From positions 125,300 through 189,299 of the forward strand of contig JAHBUH010000005.1 in NCBI GenBank assembly GCA_019638185.1: a stretch of DNA of 64,000 bases, in the 5' to 3' direction. This stretch comes from Leadbetterella sp. (lineage in GTDB: Bacteria > Bacteroidota > Bacteroidia > Cytophagales > Spirosomataceae). Below are positions 54,201 to 62,104 of the stretch, piece after piece (position 1 is the stretch's first letter; every line of letters starts with the position of its first letter). The notes under the pieces were generated by a model. It was not told where the DNA came from. It made no database searches and saw only the letters and a program-made list of their open reading frames with translations. A program made the position numbers and the translations under genes.

Positions 54201-57154
54201 GGATCGTGCTGGCCGCAGTCAGTGAAAATGTGAACGGCAAGACCAGCCCTTCTGCCGGTGCCCGGGTGTATATAAAAACCCTGAAAAGCGGCTGGGGTAA
54301 TAACAGCAGTAATTATGCCGAGTGTATCACCGATGCCAACGGCCAATGTACGCTGAAAGGTATACCGGTGACGGAGAATAACCTGGAGGTATTTGTGGCC
54401 AAGGAGTCGGATAAAGGCACTTTTACCGGGGAAAAGAAAGTGGCTAACTGGCTGAACGGCCAGTTCCAGGCCAAAGTGGGCCTCACCCTCACGCTTAATT
54501 CGGGCTTTAAGGTTAATGATGTATGGGGTTTCCCGGTGAATATAGAGACGGCCGAAGCCCGGTCCGATGGTTCCTACCTCATTTCGGGGTCGTTCCGTGA
54601 CGTTCCCGGAAACCCAAACTTTCCCTCTACTGACAGCCGGCTCGACTTTAAAAATATCCGCTTCGTGGCATTACCTGCTAATGACAATACCCACCAGCCG
54701 GAAAAAGAAGCGGTACCGGTGGAGCAGAAGTCTTTCCGGGTAAAAGTGGGCCAGGGTCTGCAGGGAATGGTTACGCCTAACAGCATGCATTATCCCCTTG
54801 GCCTGGTTTTCCCGAAGATAGAGGTGAAGAAGAACAGCCAGGGAAAGGCCGAGCTGAAGGCGGCGGTGAGGCTGGAGCTTTCTTCCTTTGAAGGGGCCTA
54901 CCAGCTTTCGGGGAAAATTGAGATCGGAGAAAACCTGGATCCTGATAATGTATTGGTATTCAGTGCTAGCAGCCTGGCGAAGCGAAGACTGAACCTGGGA
55001 ACTTCTAACGGGGGGGCGACCTCTATGTCTAACCTGAAATACAAAGTGCATAATTTCCCGGCAGAGGCGGAAGCAGAGCGCTCGTATATCTCCGGTGACT
55101 CGGTGAACCTGTTTACCGTATTGCATACCAATATTAAAGATATGATCCCGGCTGACCTGGCCATAAAGGCCGGTTACATTACGGTGCTGCCTAATAAGAT
55201 CGTGCCGTTTAGCGGTGGGGATGAGATCGGGTTTTCGCTGGAAAAATGGACGGTGACAGGCCAGAAGCCTGCTTCCGGCCAGGTATGGAAGTACGACAAG
55301 AATAACGGCGGAATCTCCATTGACAAGGCCGTGGTGAACACGGGCATTGTGGCGGTGAACCTGACTAACATGATCATTAAGCCCGACTGCCTGATCGCCG
55401 ATAAGCTGGACCTGAACAGCTCAGATGCCGGGGCATTTACCCTGGGGGGGATAGTGCCGCTGGAGATTCTGAAGGGCACGCAAACGCTCTTTGCCTATGA
55501 TCCGAACTGCTATCACGATAATAAGCCGCACTGGAAGCTCTCGCTGGCGGCGAAATCGGGCATGGTAGCGGCGCGGGTCACCAAGCTGGATGGCCTGGCC
55601 CAGGGTGATAAGCTGGAGTTCGGGTCCATGAACCTGTTTTCGGATAACCAGCAGCAGCTTAACGGTCCTTCGTCCAAGACCCTCACCCTGTTTAAGGTGC
55701 TGAAGTTTACATTAAGCACTATTGATGTAGGAAAAGACTTCTTCACACTGGTAGGCCAGGCCGGCATGGATATCCCGAATATGGCTTCGCCCGATGGCAG
55801 CAGCATAAACGGGCAGATCGTGTATTCTAAAAATGCTTCAGGCCAGGTAAAAGCCGATATCAAACCCCTGTATTTCCAGGTGGAAGGAAAGGGACAGGTG
55901 GCCTTTAAGGCCGATGACGCGGCGAAAAGCCAGACCATAGCAGACGGCCTGTACACCACCAAAGGCACCCTGAAAATATACGATACGCCCAGCGGTAAAG
56001 ATTTCCTGGTGGAAGCCCTGCTGAAGCACCAGAAAACTACCAGCGGGTTTGCTACTACGGTGGAAGTGCTGGAAAATCAGAAGATCCCGCTGGAAGGGAA
56101 ATCCCTGGCCATCAAACCCGGCCTGGCTAACAGCAGCATGAAAGTAGCCGGCGGCAAATGGGAGAACCTGGTGCTGAGTACCGTATTGCCCTCAGAGGGC
56201 TTTCAGAACATGAGTAAGGAAGAGGCGGACCGCAGCCTGACCTTTATCGTGAAAGGAGCCCTGGAGACGGATCCGTCCAAAGGCAAGCTGGGGGTAACCG
56301 GCATGGACACCGGCTTCGGTAACATGAGCCTGTTCTATAACTTTGCCCGGCAGGAGGTGAGGGGTGACTTCACCTTTAAGCCGCCCGGAGGCATCTCCTG
56401 TGGTATCGTGAACATCACTTCGGTAGGCGGAGCGGTGGTGATCGGTACCGGCGGAATGTATATGCGCACCTCCGCCACCGGCGAACTTACCCTGGCCGGT
56501 GTTCCCACACCCATAGGAGGTAATGTTAACCTGCTGCTGGGGTATTATAATAAGCCCCTCTACGAGCAGGATCTGCAGGCTATACAGGATCTGGCAGTGA
56601 ACAAAACGGTTCCGTCAGAGTTGCACAGCGGTCTAAAGGGGATGTATTCGTCCTTTGTGCTCTCTGCATCTCAAAAAGTGGGTAAGATCGTTGATTTTAG
56701 TATCGGGGAAGTAGGAGTGGAGGCCTATGCAGGGCTGGCCTATGAGTACAGGACCTTCGTGAACTTTCGCTCAGCTACCAACTTTGATATAGAAGTGGGC
56801 AATTTCGCGTACGGGGGAGCCGGAATCACCGGCGTGGCCAAGTTATTAGGAATCGGAGTAGAAGGGAAGCTGGATTTGAACGTACAGTTGTCTTTGAAAC
56901 AGAAAGCCAGTCCCCAGGTGGGCCTCAGCGCCAAGAGCATTATGAACAGCATCAAGAGCCTGAAACTGGAAGGCTGTGGCAGTATAGGCGGCTCCGTTAA
57001 GTTAGAGGCCTGTTTGCTGTTGGATTGTGCCGAATTCTCGTTTAACGAAAGTGTCTCCGCCCGGTTTACTATCGGTACCAAACCCGATATAAGTCTTTCT
57101 TTTGACAGTTGTGGAAACGGCATGCCTATGGAAACCTTAAGCACTAAGAAATGA
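51233..57154 (+). CDS. Giant secreted protein with TANFOR-like N-terminus, 1973 aa
   Basis: A signal peptide (1-19, to AAAQ) is followed by LYPVSVSLNLVPPYSTRLSDY and a region to about residue 290 that resembles the TANFOR domain of long Bacteroidota surface proteins. Several carboxypeptidase-regulatory or CNA-B-like beta domains lie in the middle (VVKGKVVEKNMGLKGVQVILKAQV, about 700-800, and further units to about 1080). The C-terminal 900 residues are beta-rich with glycine-rich stretches and unnamed. No T9SS sorting domain is evident at the end (FDSCGNGMPMETLSTKK). It probably forms an extended surface or periplasmic scaffold. It overlaps the next gene by ATGA. Confidence 0.8.
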   Translation: MKKGLIFLIFMLGVWGAAAQTLYPVSVSLNLVPPYSTRLSDYANNPGKVLITLRNTQAREVTVYLRATISGDNGIMVFTKPDFRAARGITLRPNVPFTLTVGDLQEVFDINQLTTRGITMQDIERKNGLPEGIYQVCVRAYDLSRPTEALSAESPLGCTTIRLTSIEPPMLIKPFENEEVTSVQPQNIIFSWTLPAGAPPGIRFRLKLVELLDPKRNPNDAFLAGTQPPFFEKVVTGNVYVYGPADPPLADGRKYAWAVTALDAEESGRREGTAFRNGGRSEVRAFTYQRKKTAALADVQPKGPPSIKNTPKLDPEMDITRLLTSVSGKLLYAYPEDYTMAAPSIGIKQKYRTLSKSNYSAKSQKRPGGGLFENLYESPAYLNPVPSASPAKKVKLTLVMVYAFNDALVVGKGMKMDAIPAGNNWNFINSASGEFTVNNKKVALNTIRKVLATGFTNDNGEFNLSFMMSDTSARFAMKNTFGSGEFKGSYEGAVKKTCVLIVDSPYYCTPFIMVDARPGDHIVLPELVSLVKSQELTLSVQNNTQEGQKGGKGGGLENINLELFRLNPMEVDLPGQEGQNLPASAIQALKMGDFSTKYPISKVGRVVAVDRTNAQGKVTVPRVIRIDSRKNESFIAHSYSDKNVGVYNKFDGIKVLDAVSLPEGIVLDNTNPAWDVTPEFNSFYRYISTSADIIMSSKNPVVKGKVVEKNMGLKGVQVILKAQVTTVTETSSGFLGWLKEQVVTTEWKPIDAQITKEDGYFEFKNLKPGDYLLEFSKSGYKSILFPSGSTSSSPKYFKLQKGELLQTNEISMSPSGTVTACVSDEDGNRVVADVRVDDGAFYKTLESGIMKGCVVNMPAPGGNGRKIKVSPRASDSYYDEEFTWNIKEDETTNIPAGALVVLRRKHRLRVQVNGRQGNDVMPLEGASVTVKEYTAVTDAKGMALLQFESPGTEFVVKVKPVDNFSHWEKEMTIPVTKKPLERTVDLTPARIVLAAVSENVNGKTSPSAGARVYIKTLKSGWGNNSSNYAECITDANGQCTLKGIPVTENNLEVFVAKESDKGTFTGEKKVANWLNGQFQAKVGLTLTLNSGFKVNDVWGFPVNIETAEARSDGSYLISGSFRDVPGNPNFPSTDSRLDFKNIRFVALPANDNTHQPEKEAVPVEQKSFRVKVGQGLQGMVTPNSMHYPLGLVFPKIEVKKNSQGKAELKAAVRLELSSFEGAYQLSGKIEIGENLDPDNVLVFSASSLAKRRLNLGTSNGGATSMSNLKYKVHNFPAEAEAERSYISGDSVNLFTVLHTNIKDMIPADLAIKAGYITVLPNKIVPFSGGDEIGFSLEKWTVTGQKPASGQVWKYDKNNGGISIDKAVVNTGIVAVNLTNMIIKPDCLIADKLDLNSSDAGAFTLGGIVPLEILKGTQTLFAYDPNCYHDNKPHWKLSLAAKSGMVAARVTKLDGLAQGDKLEFGSMNLFSDNQQQLNGPSSKTLTLFKVLKFTLSTIDVGKDFFTLVGQAGMDIPNMASPDGSSINGQIVYSKNASGQVKADIKPLYFQVEGKGQVAFKADDAAKSQTIADGLYTTKGTLKIYDTPSGKDFLVEALLKHQKTTSGFATTVEVLENQKIPLEGKSLAIKPGLANSSMKVAGGKWENLVLSTVLPSEGFQNMSKEEADRSLTFIVKGALETDPSKGKLGVTGMDTGFGNMSLFYNFARQEVRGDFTFKPPGGISCGIVNITSVGGAVVIGTGGMYMRTSATGELTLAGVPTPIGGNVNLLLGYYNKPLYEQDLQAIQDLAVNKTVPSELHSGLKGMYSSFVLSASQKVGKIVDFSIGEVGVEAYAGLAYEYRTFVNFRSATNFDIEVGNFAYGGAGITGVAKLLGIGVEGKLDLNVQLSLKQKASPQVGLSAKSIMNSIKSLKLEGCGSIGGSVKLEACLLLDCAEFSFNESVSARFTIGTKPDISLSFDSCGNGMPMETLSTKK

Positions 57155-59106
57155 TGAAAAAAATAGTAATTCTTCTGACCGCCCTATTGCCCCTGGCCGC
57201 TTGGGGGCAAAAATCGCCCGGACTCACACTTCGGGCTACACCTAAGGGCATTTTTATCACTTTCGGTCATCCGGACCTGGCCGGAAAGCCACAGGAGCTG
57301 CAAAGAAAGGCGGCCGGGGAGGCTGCTTTTAAAACCATTGCGCAGCTTACTCCACCCCAGGATATTGACCGGGTGCGGGAAAATATACGCGAAGCGGCCG
57401 GGGTGTTTGCGGCCGGTGCACAGCCCACAGATGCCCGCCTGGAAAAGGTATGGGCAGACTACAAGGCAAATAACCGGCAGACGGTGGGCTTCATCAGTGC
57501 TGTTCCCCAGCTGGCTTACATTTTTAACCTGGCCTGGCTGGACAGAGACGCGGTGGCCGGCCGGACCTACCAGTACCGCCTGCTCTCAGGCAGCTCCCGT
57601 TTTGATTCGGAAGAATTTAACTACATCCTTCCTCCTTTTTTTCCTGTGCTGGAGCAGCAGGTCTCTGCTAATGACGATGAAGTGATCCGTATGGAAGTCG
57701 GTTTCCCTACCGTCTGGAAACAGCTGGTCACAGCGGATGTAAAGCGAAAGAACATTACACAGGGACCGGAGATGTATAAGGATATCCGCCCGCTCATCCA
57801 GGTTTCCGACAAGGATAAAATGGAGATCATCGATACCACCCTCCGGGTCTACGGCGCTTACCATTACCGGGTGCAGCTCAGCGATATCTTTGGTAATAAG
57901 GATACCAGCGTATATTATTTTGAAGGAAACAATATCCCGAAAGAGCTGGTGCCCGAAGTGTCTGACGTAAAAATAACGTCTACGCCGGATAAACGCGCGC
58001 TTCAGATGACCTGGAATGTCAGCGTGCCGGAAAGGGTGCAGAGCATCACCCTCTACCGCAGCCGGGAATACGAAGGGCCCTACCGGGTGGCCGGGGTGTT
58101 TAACGGGAAAGACAAAAGCTATACCGATGCCATAGACGAGGCGAACGAACTGTATTTTTACTACTTTGAGGTAAAAGATATTTTCGGGTACGCTACCCGT
58201 TCTATCCGTTATCATTCGGTATACGAAGGAAACAGTATACCTCTGCCGCCGGAAGACCTGACCCTTACGGAAAGTGCGGAAGGGCGCCAGCTGAGCTGGT
58301 CGGCTTCTGACCGTATCACCCGGGGCTTTTATGTCTTCCGGAAGGAAGGATTGAACGGTACGTTTGAACAGGTTTCTCCCATTATCCTGATCAGGGAGGA
58401 GAAGGGTACTTACCTCGATTCGGCCCGCTTAAACCCGGAGTATAATTATTTCTATACCGTAAAATCAGAAAGTGATACCTATACACAGAGTGTTTTTTCA
58501 GATACCCTGTTTTATCAGCCGGTACCCGGTGCACGGTCAGCTTACCTGAAGCCTCCGTATGATATCCATATTTCGTATGACGGTAAAGTGGCCCGCCTGA
58601 GCTGGGAAAATATACACGAAGATTACCCGGAGGTGCTGGGTTACCAGGTATACCGCAAGGGGGAAAAAGACGATGAACTGCTTACCCCCCGGCCCCTGCC
58701 TTTTTCGCAGAATATGTACCTCGATTCCACCTTTAACGGAGCCCTGCAGCTCAGCTATGTGATAGTAAGTGTGGACCGGGAAGGTAATCCCGGGCCCCGG
58801 AGCCTGCCGGTGCATCTGGACCTGACCGGAGCCTATATCCTGGTGCCGGATGAAACCGGTTATGCTTCCGATGCCAAAGGCATTACCCTGAAATGGACGG
58901 GTATTTCTGCGGAGCAGATCAAAAATATCAAGATTTACCGTGCGGAAGATAACGGGAAGATCCAGCTGGTTTCCACCCTGGATAACCGGAAGACCCAGTA
59001 CCGGGATATCGCCGTGAAAAAAGGGAAAAGCTACACTTACCAGGTATCCACCGTGGATATAAGAGGAAAGGAAAACCGGGCAGAACCCATAATGGTTAAT
59101 TTTTAA
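57151..59106 (+). CDS. Secreted fibronectin-type-III-like protein, 651 aa
   Basis: A signal peptide (to AAWGQ) is followed by an N-terminal unnamed region (about 20-250), then four or so fibronectin III-like modules with the recurrent patterns TWNVSVPERVQSITLYRSREYEGPY, LSWSASDRITRGFYVFRK, LSWENIHEDYPEVLGYQVYRK and LKWTGISAEQIKNIKIYR, each followed by a YTYQV-type strand. It is a likely partner or anchor of the giant protein, being translationally coupled to it (4-nt overlap). No enzymatic motif is seen. Confidence 0.8.
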   Translation: MMKKIVILLTALLPLAAWGQKSPGLTLRATPKGIFITFGHPDLAGKPQELQRKAAGEAAFKTIAQLTPPQDIDRVRENIREAAGVFAAGAQPTDARLEKVWADYKANNRQTVGFISAVPQLAYIFNLAWLDRDAVAGRTYQYRLLSGSSRFDSEEFNYILPPFFPVLEQQVSANDDEVIRMEVGFPTVWKQLVTADVKRKNITQGPEMYKDIRPLIQVSDKDKMEIIDTTLRVYGAYHYRVQLSDIFGNKDTSVYYFEGNNIPKELVPEVSDVKITSTPDKRALQMTWNVSVPERVQSITLYRSREYEGPYRVAGVFNGKDKSYTDAIDEANELYFYYFEVKDIFGYATRSIRYHSVYEGNSIPLPPEDLTLTESAEGRQLSWSASDRITRGFYVFRKEGLNGTFEQVSPIILIREEKGTYLDSARLNPEYNYFYTVKSESDTYTQSVFSDTLFYQPVPGARSAYLKPPYDIHISYDGKVARLSWENIHEDYPEVLGYQVYRKGEKDDELLTPRPLPFSQNMYLDSTFNGALQLSYVIVSVDREGNPGPRSLPVHLDLTGAYILVPDETGYASDAKGITLKWTGISAEQIKNIKIYRAEDNGKIQLVSTLDNRKTQYRDIAVKKGKSYTYQVSTVDIRGKENRAEPIMVNF

Positions 59107-59112
59107 ATAGTT

Positions 59113-61056
59113 ATGAAAAAATATAATCTATTCCTTCTGGTGCTGGGTATGAGCCTGTTTCATGCCTGTAAGGTGGTGGAGGAGCCTCTTATTTCACCTG
59201 AATTAGATGGGGTGACGGCCACAGACATCACCATTTCTTCTGCCCTGCTGAGCTCGGCCATCAGCAAGGCCGGTAACCAGGATATTAAGGAGCACGGCTT
59301 CATATATTCGGAAAAGGCGGAAGATGCCGATGGGGTAAAAACCAGTTCGGGGGCTATTGACCCTACCCGGCCTACGCCTATTGCCTTTAAAGAAGCGATC
59401 AGCGGGCTCAAAGTGAATACTACTTATTATGTCCGTTCCTATGCCCTGACCAGCCAGGAAACCGTTTACAGTGAAGAGCGGTCTTTCAAAACCCTGAATA
59501 TCGTTCAGCCGGGCATTCGTACAGACGGTTCGGAAAGCATTACACATAACTCCGCCAGCCTGAAGGGAACCGTTACCACGCAGGGAACCTACCCCATTAC
59601 CCAGTATGGTATAGTCTGGGGCACCGCAGCTGACCCGGGCGTTTCCCTGACCACCAAAGTGGCCATTAACGGTAACGTGAGCAGTTTCCCTGCTTCATTT
59701 ACTGCCAGTGCCGCCGGGCTTAGCCCGTCTACCACCTATCATTTCAGGGCCTATGTTATCGCTAATAATGTAGTCAGCTATGGGGGGGATATGACCTTTA
59801 AAACAGGCGATATCGTGCAGCCCGGTATCCGTACCGATGCCTCATCCCAGTTAACCGTTAACTCCGCCCGGCTGGCGGGCACCGTGCTGAGCAAAGGTAC
59901 TTTCCCGGTTTCAGAATACGGTATCTGCTGGGGAACTTCCACTAACCCTACCACGGCCGGCAGTAAGTTTACCCAAAATGGCGATGTGGCCACCGTTCCG
60001 GCTTCGTTTGCCACCACGGTCACGGGCCTGAGCCCCAATACCGCCTACTATTACCGGGCCTATGTGATCTCTAACGGGGTCACCACCTATGGCAGTGAGC
60101 TGAGCTTCCGGACACCTGTGGTAACACAGCCCCAGGTGGTTACCGGCGCATCAGGGGGCATAACCATAAACTCGGCCCGCCTGGACGGCTCACTGACGGC
60201 CGGCGGTTCCTACCCCATCACGGAATACGGCGTTTGCTGGGGCATGACGGCTAACCCCACCACGGCTAACTCCCGGGCTTCGGAATCTGGTAATGTGACC
60301 ACTTTCCCGAGAAACTTTACTTTGTTAGCCAGTGGATTAAGCGCTTCCGCCACCTACTATTACCGGGCGTATGTGGTCTCTAACGGGGTTACCACCTACG
60401 GAAACCAGCAGAGCTTCAGCACACCGGCCATATCGCAGCCGGGTGTCAGTACGGGCGGATCAGGAGGCATAACCATTAACTCGGCGCGCCTGGATGGCAC
60501 GCTGACCTCCGGTGGTTCCTATCCTATCAGTGAATACGGCGTTTGCTGGGGCACAGGCGGGAACCCCACCACCTCTAATTCCAGGGCGGCAGAGTATGGC
60601 AATGTAACCTCTTTCCCCAGAGGGTTTACGGTGACGGCCGGTGGCTTAAACCCTTCTACCATCTACCATTACCGGGCGTATGTGGTGTCTAACGGGGTCA
60701 CCGTTTACGGAGCTGACCAGACCTTCAGGACGGCAGAGCCGTCGCCACCCAGCGTGTCTACTGTGGGGGCGGCCTTTGTGAATAATGCCAATGGCATCCG
60801 TTTTGATGGAAGAATAAATTCAGGGGGTAGTTACGGGATATCGGAGTACGGGATATGCTATGCTTCCAGTACCGATAACCCAACGATAGCCAACTCCAAA
60901 CTCAGCAACGGCGGAAGCCCGGGGTCATTCCCCTATAATTACTCCCTTAACTTGAATATCCCGGGGCGGGTTTATTATTACTACAGGGCCTATGTAATTT
61001 CTAACGGAGTGGTGTACTACGGGAATGTGTCAACTATATACAACACAAAAGATTAA
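59113..61056 (+). CDS. Repeat lipoprotein with six fibronectin-III-like modules
   Basis: A 647-residue lipoprotein (lipobox LFHAC, Cys19). It consists of about six repeats of roughly 100 residues, each with INSARLxGxL, YPIxEYGxCWG, NPTTxxS, FP-x-F-T and YYYRAYVxSNGVTxYG. The central copies are also very close at DNA level (for example around 60,160 and 60,470), showing recent internal duplication. It is likely a surface-anchored adhesion or spacer protein. It lies 6 nt after the previous gene. Confidence 0.82.
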   Translation: MKKYNLFLLVLGMSLFHACKVVEEPLISPELDGVTATDITISSALLSSAISKAGNQDIKEHGFIYSEKAEDADGVKTSSGAIDPTRPTPIAFKEAISGLKVNTTYYVRSYALTSQETVYSEERSFKTLNIVQPGIRTDGSESITHNSASLKGTVTTQGTYPITQYGIVWGTAADPGVSLTTKVAINGNVSSFPASFTASAAGLSPSTTYHFRAYVIANNVVSYGGDMTFKTGDIVQPGIRTDASSQLTVNSARLAGTVLSKGTFPVSEYGICWGTSTNPTTAGSKFTQNGDVATVPASFATTVTGLSPNTAYYYRAYVISNGVTTYGSELSFRTPVVTQPQVVTGASGGITINSARLDGSLTAGGSYPITEYGVCWGMTANPTTANSRASESGNVTTFPRNFTLLASGLSASATYYYRAYVVSNGVTTYGNQQSFSTPAISQPGVSTGGSGGITINSARLDGTLTSGGSYPISEYGVCWGTGGNPTTSNSRAAEYGNVTSFPRGFTVTAGGLNPSTIYHYRAYVVSNGVTVYGADQTFRTAEPSPPSVSTVGAAFVNNANGIRFDGRINSGGSYGISEYGICYASSTDNPTIANSKLSNGGSPGSFPYNYSLNLNIPGRVYYYYRAYVISNGVVYYGNVSTIYNTKD

Positions 61057-61077
61057 TAACGTAAAAACAAAAGAAAG

Positions 61078-61623
61078 ATGAAAACAGCAAAATGGATTTT
61101 AATGGTGAGTATGGTGATTCTTACCCTTAGTTTTTGTACAAAAAAGGATGAGCCGGGAGAAGAAGAACAGACCGGTGAAAGCAAGGCCGACATTACGCTC
61201 ACTGCAGGCGGTGAAAAGTATACCATCAAGGGGCCCTGCGGCTGGGCTTCAGCAGGAGGAAACCGTTACATTGGCGCTAATGACGGGTCTAACAGCCTGA
61301 AAACGTTTTCCACTTTCTTTAACCTGCAGGAACCGCCCAAGAAAACCACTACCTACACCCTGGTGGCTGACTCGTTTGATGAAGACCCCGCTCATATTAC
61401 CATGAATATTACCGAAATCAAAAACGGGGGGATGTTTGAATACAGTTCCACCGATAATTCCGGCAAGCTGACCCTGGAAGTAAGCGGAAAGAAGATCACG
61501 GTAAAATTAGACGGGATCACCCTGAAGCCTACTACGGAGAGTAGCTTTTACAAATCCCTGAATACCGGGGCTTTCAGCCAGACGGGCACGCTTTCCGGCA
61601 CGCTGGAGTTTTATGTAGACTGA
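61078..61623 (+). CDS. Small lipoprotein, 181 aa
   Basis: Lipobox LSFC with Cys20, an acidic linker (KKDEPGEEEQTGES), then a beta-rich domain with ITLTAGGEKYTIKGPCGWASAGG and VSGKKITVKLDGITLK. Two internal Cys residues are not evident as a clear disulfide pair. No family is recognised. As last gene of the surface operon it may be a peripheral component. The operon ends at the palindrome at 61629. Confidence 0.75.
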   Translation: MKTAKWILMVSMVILTLSFCTKKDEPGEEEQTGESKADITLTAGGEKYTIKGPCGWASAGGNRYIGANDGSNSLKTFSTFFNLQEPPKKTTTYTLVADSFDEDPAHITMNITEIKNGGMFEYSSTDNSGKLTLEVSGKKITVKLDGITLKPTTESSFYKSLNTGAFSQTGTLSGTLEFYVD

Positions 61624-61628
61624 TGGAT

Positions 61629-61658
61629 TGACAAGGATGGCGGCCGCCATCCTTGTCA
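61629..61658. terminator. Perfect 30-bp palindrome, bidirectional terminator
   Basis: Two 15-base arms (TGACAAGGATGGCGG and its reverse complement) meet without a spacer. On the plus strand TTTT follows. It lies between the convergent small lipoprotein and the 142-residue gene. Confidence 0.8.
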
Positions 61659-61664
61659 TTTTAA

Positions 61665-62093
61665 TCAGGGTTTCACCCTGCTGTAAACATTCCATCCGTG
61701 GCTTTCGGTATTGCCGGAATCCGGTTCCGGAAAAGCCAGGGCTTCTTCTAAAGTGGCAAATTCCTTTTTGTACATCGTGATGGCATCCGGGGTGATGTCT
61801 TTCAGGAAAATAACAAAGTACCGGCCGCTTTTGGGGCTGCCCTCTGCGCCTTTCAGGGTGTACCGGTTCTTTTCGTGTTTTACGATATCCATGCGGTACT
61901 CTACCGTATAGGCGGACCCTTTCATGGTGTAGAGAATGTGCGTGTCGCTAAAATCATGCACCGAGGTTTGCACACCGGAGCCCGGGATCTCGAAATCCCA
62001 GCGGTATTTTCCTTTTACGGGCTGATCCGTGGTAAGTGCCATCAGGGTGCCTGTTAATACAAGGGCCGGGAGTAATTTGAAGAAGATTTCCAT
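61665..62093 (-). CDS. Small secreted protein, 142 aa
   Basis: An N-terminal signal peptide (FKLLPALVLTGTLMALTT) precedes a beta-rich domain (KGKYRWDFEIPGSGVQTSV, YTVEYRMDIVKHEKNRYTLKG). No family is recognised. It begins 11 nt after the stop of the TonB-dependent receptor and is thus co-transcribed. It may be a periplasmic or surface helper for the receptor's substrate; that is inference. Confidence 0.7.
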   Translation of the reverse strand: MEIFFKLLPALVLTGTLMALTTDQPVKGKYRWDFEIPGSGVQTSVHDFSDTHILYTMKGSAYTVEYRMDIVKHEKNRYTLKGAEGSPKSGRYFVIFLKDITPDAITMYKKEFATLEEALAFPEPDSGNTESHGWNVYSRVKP

Positions 62094-62104
62094 ACGTTTA
62101 AAAT

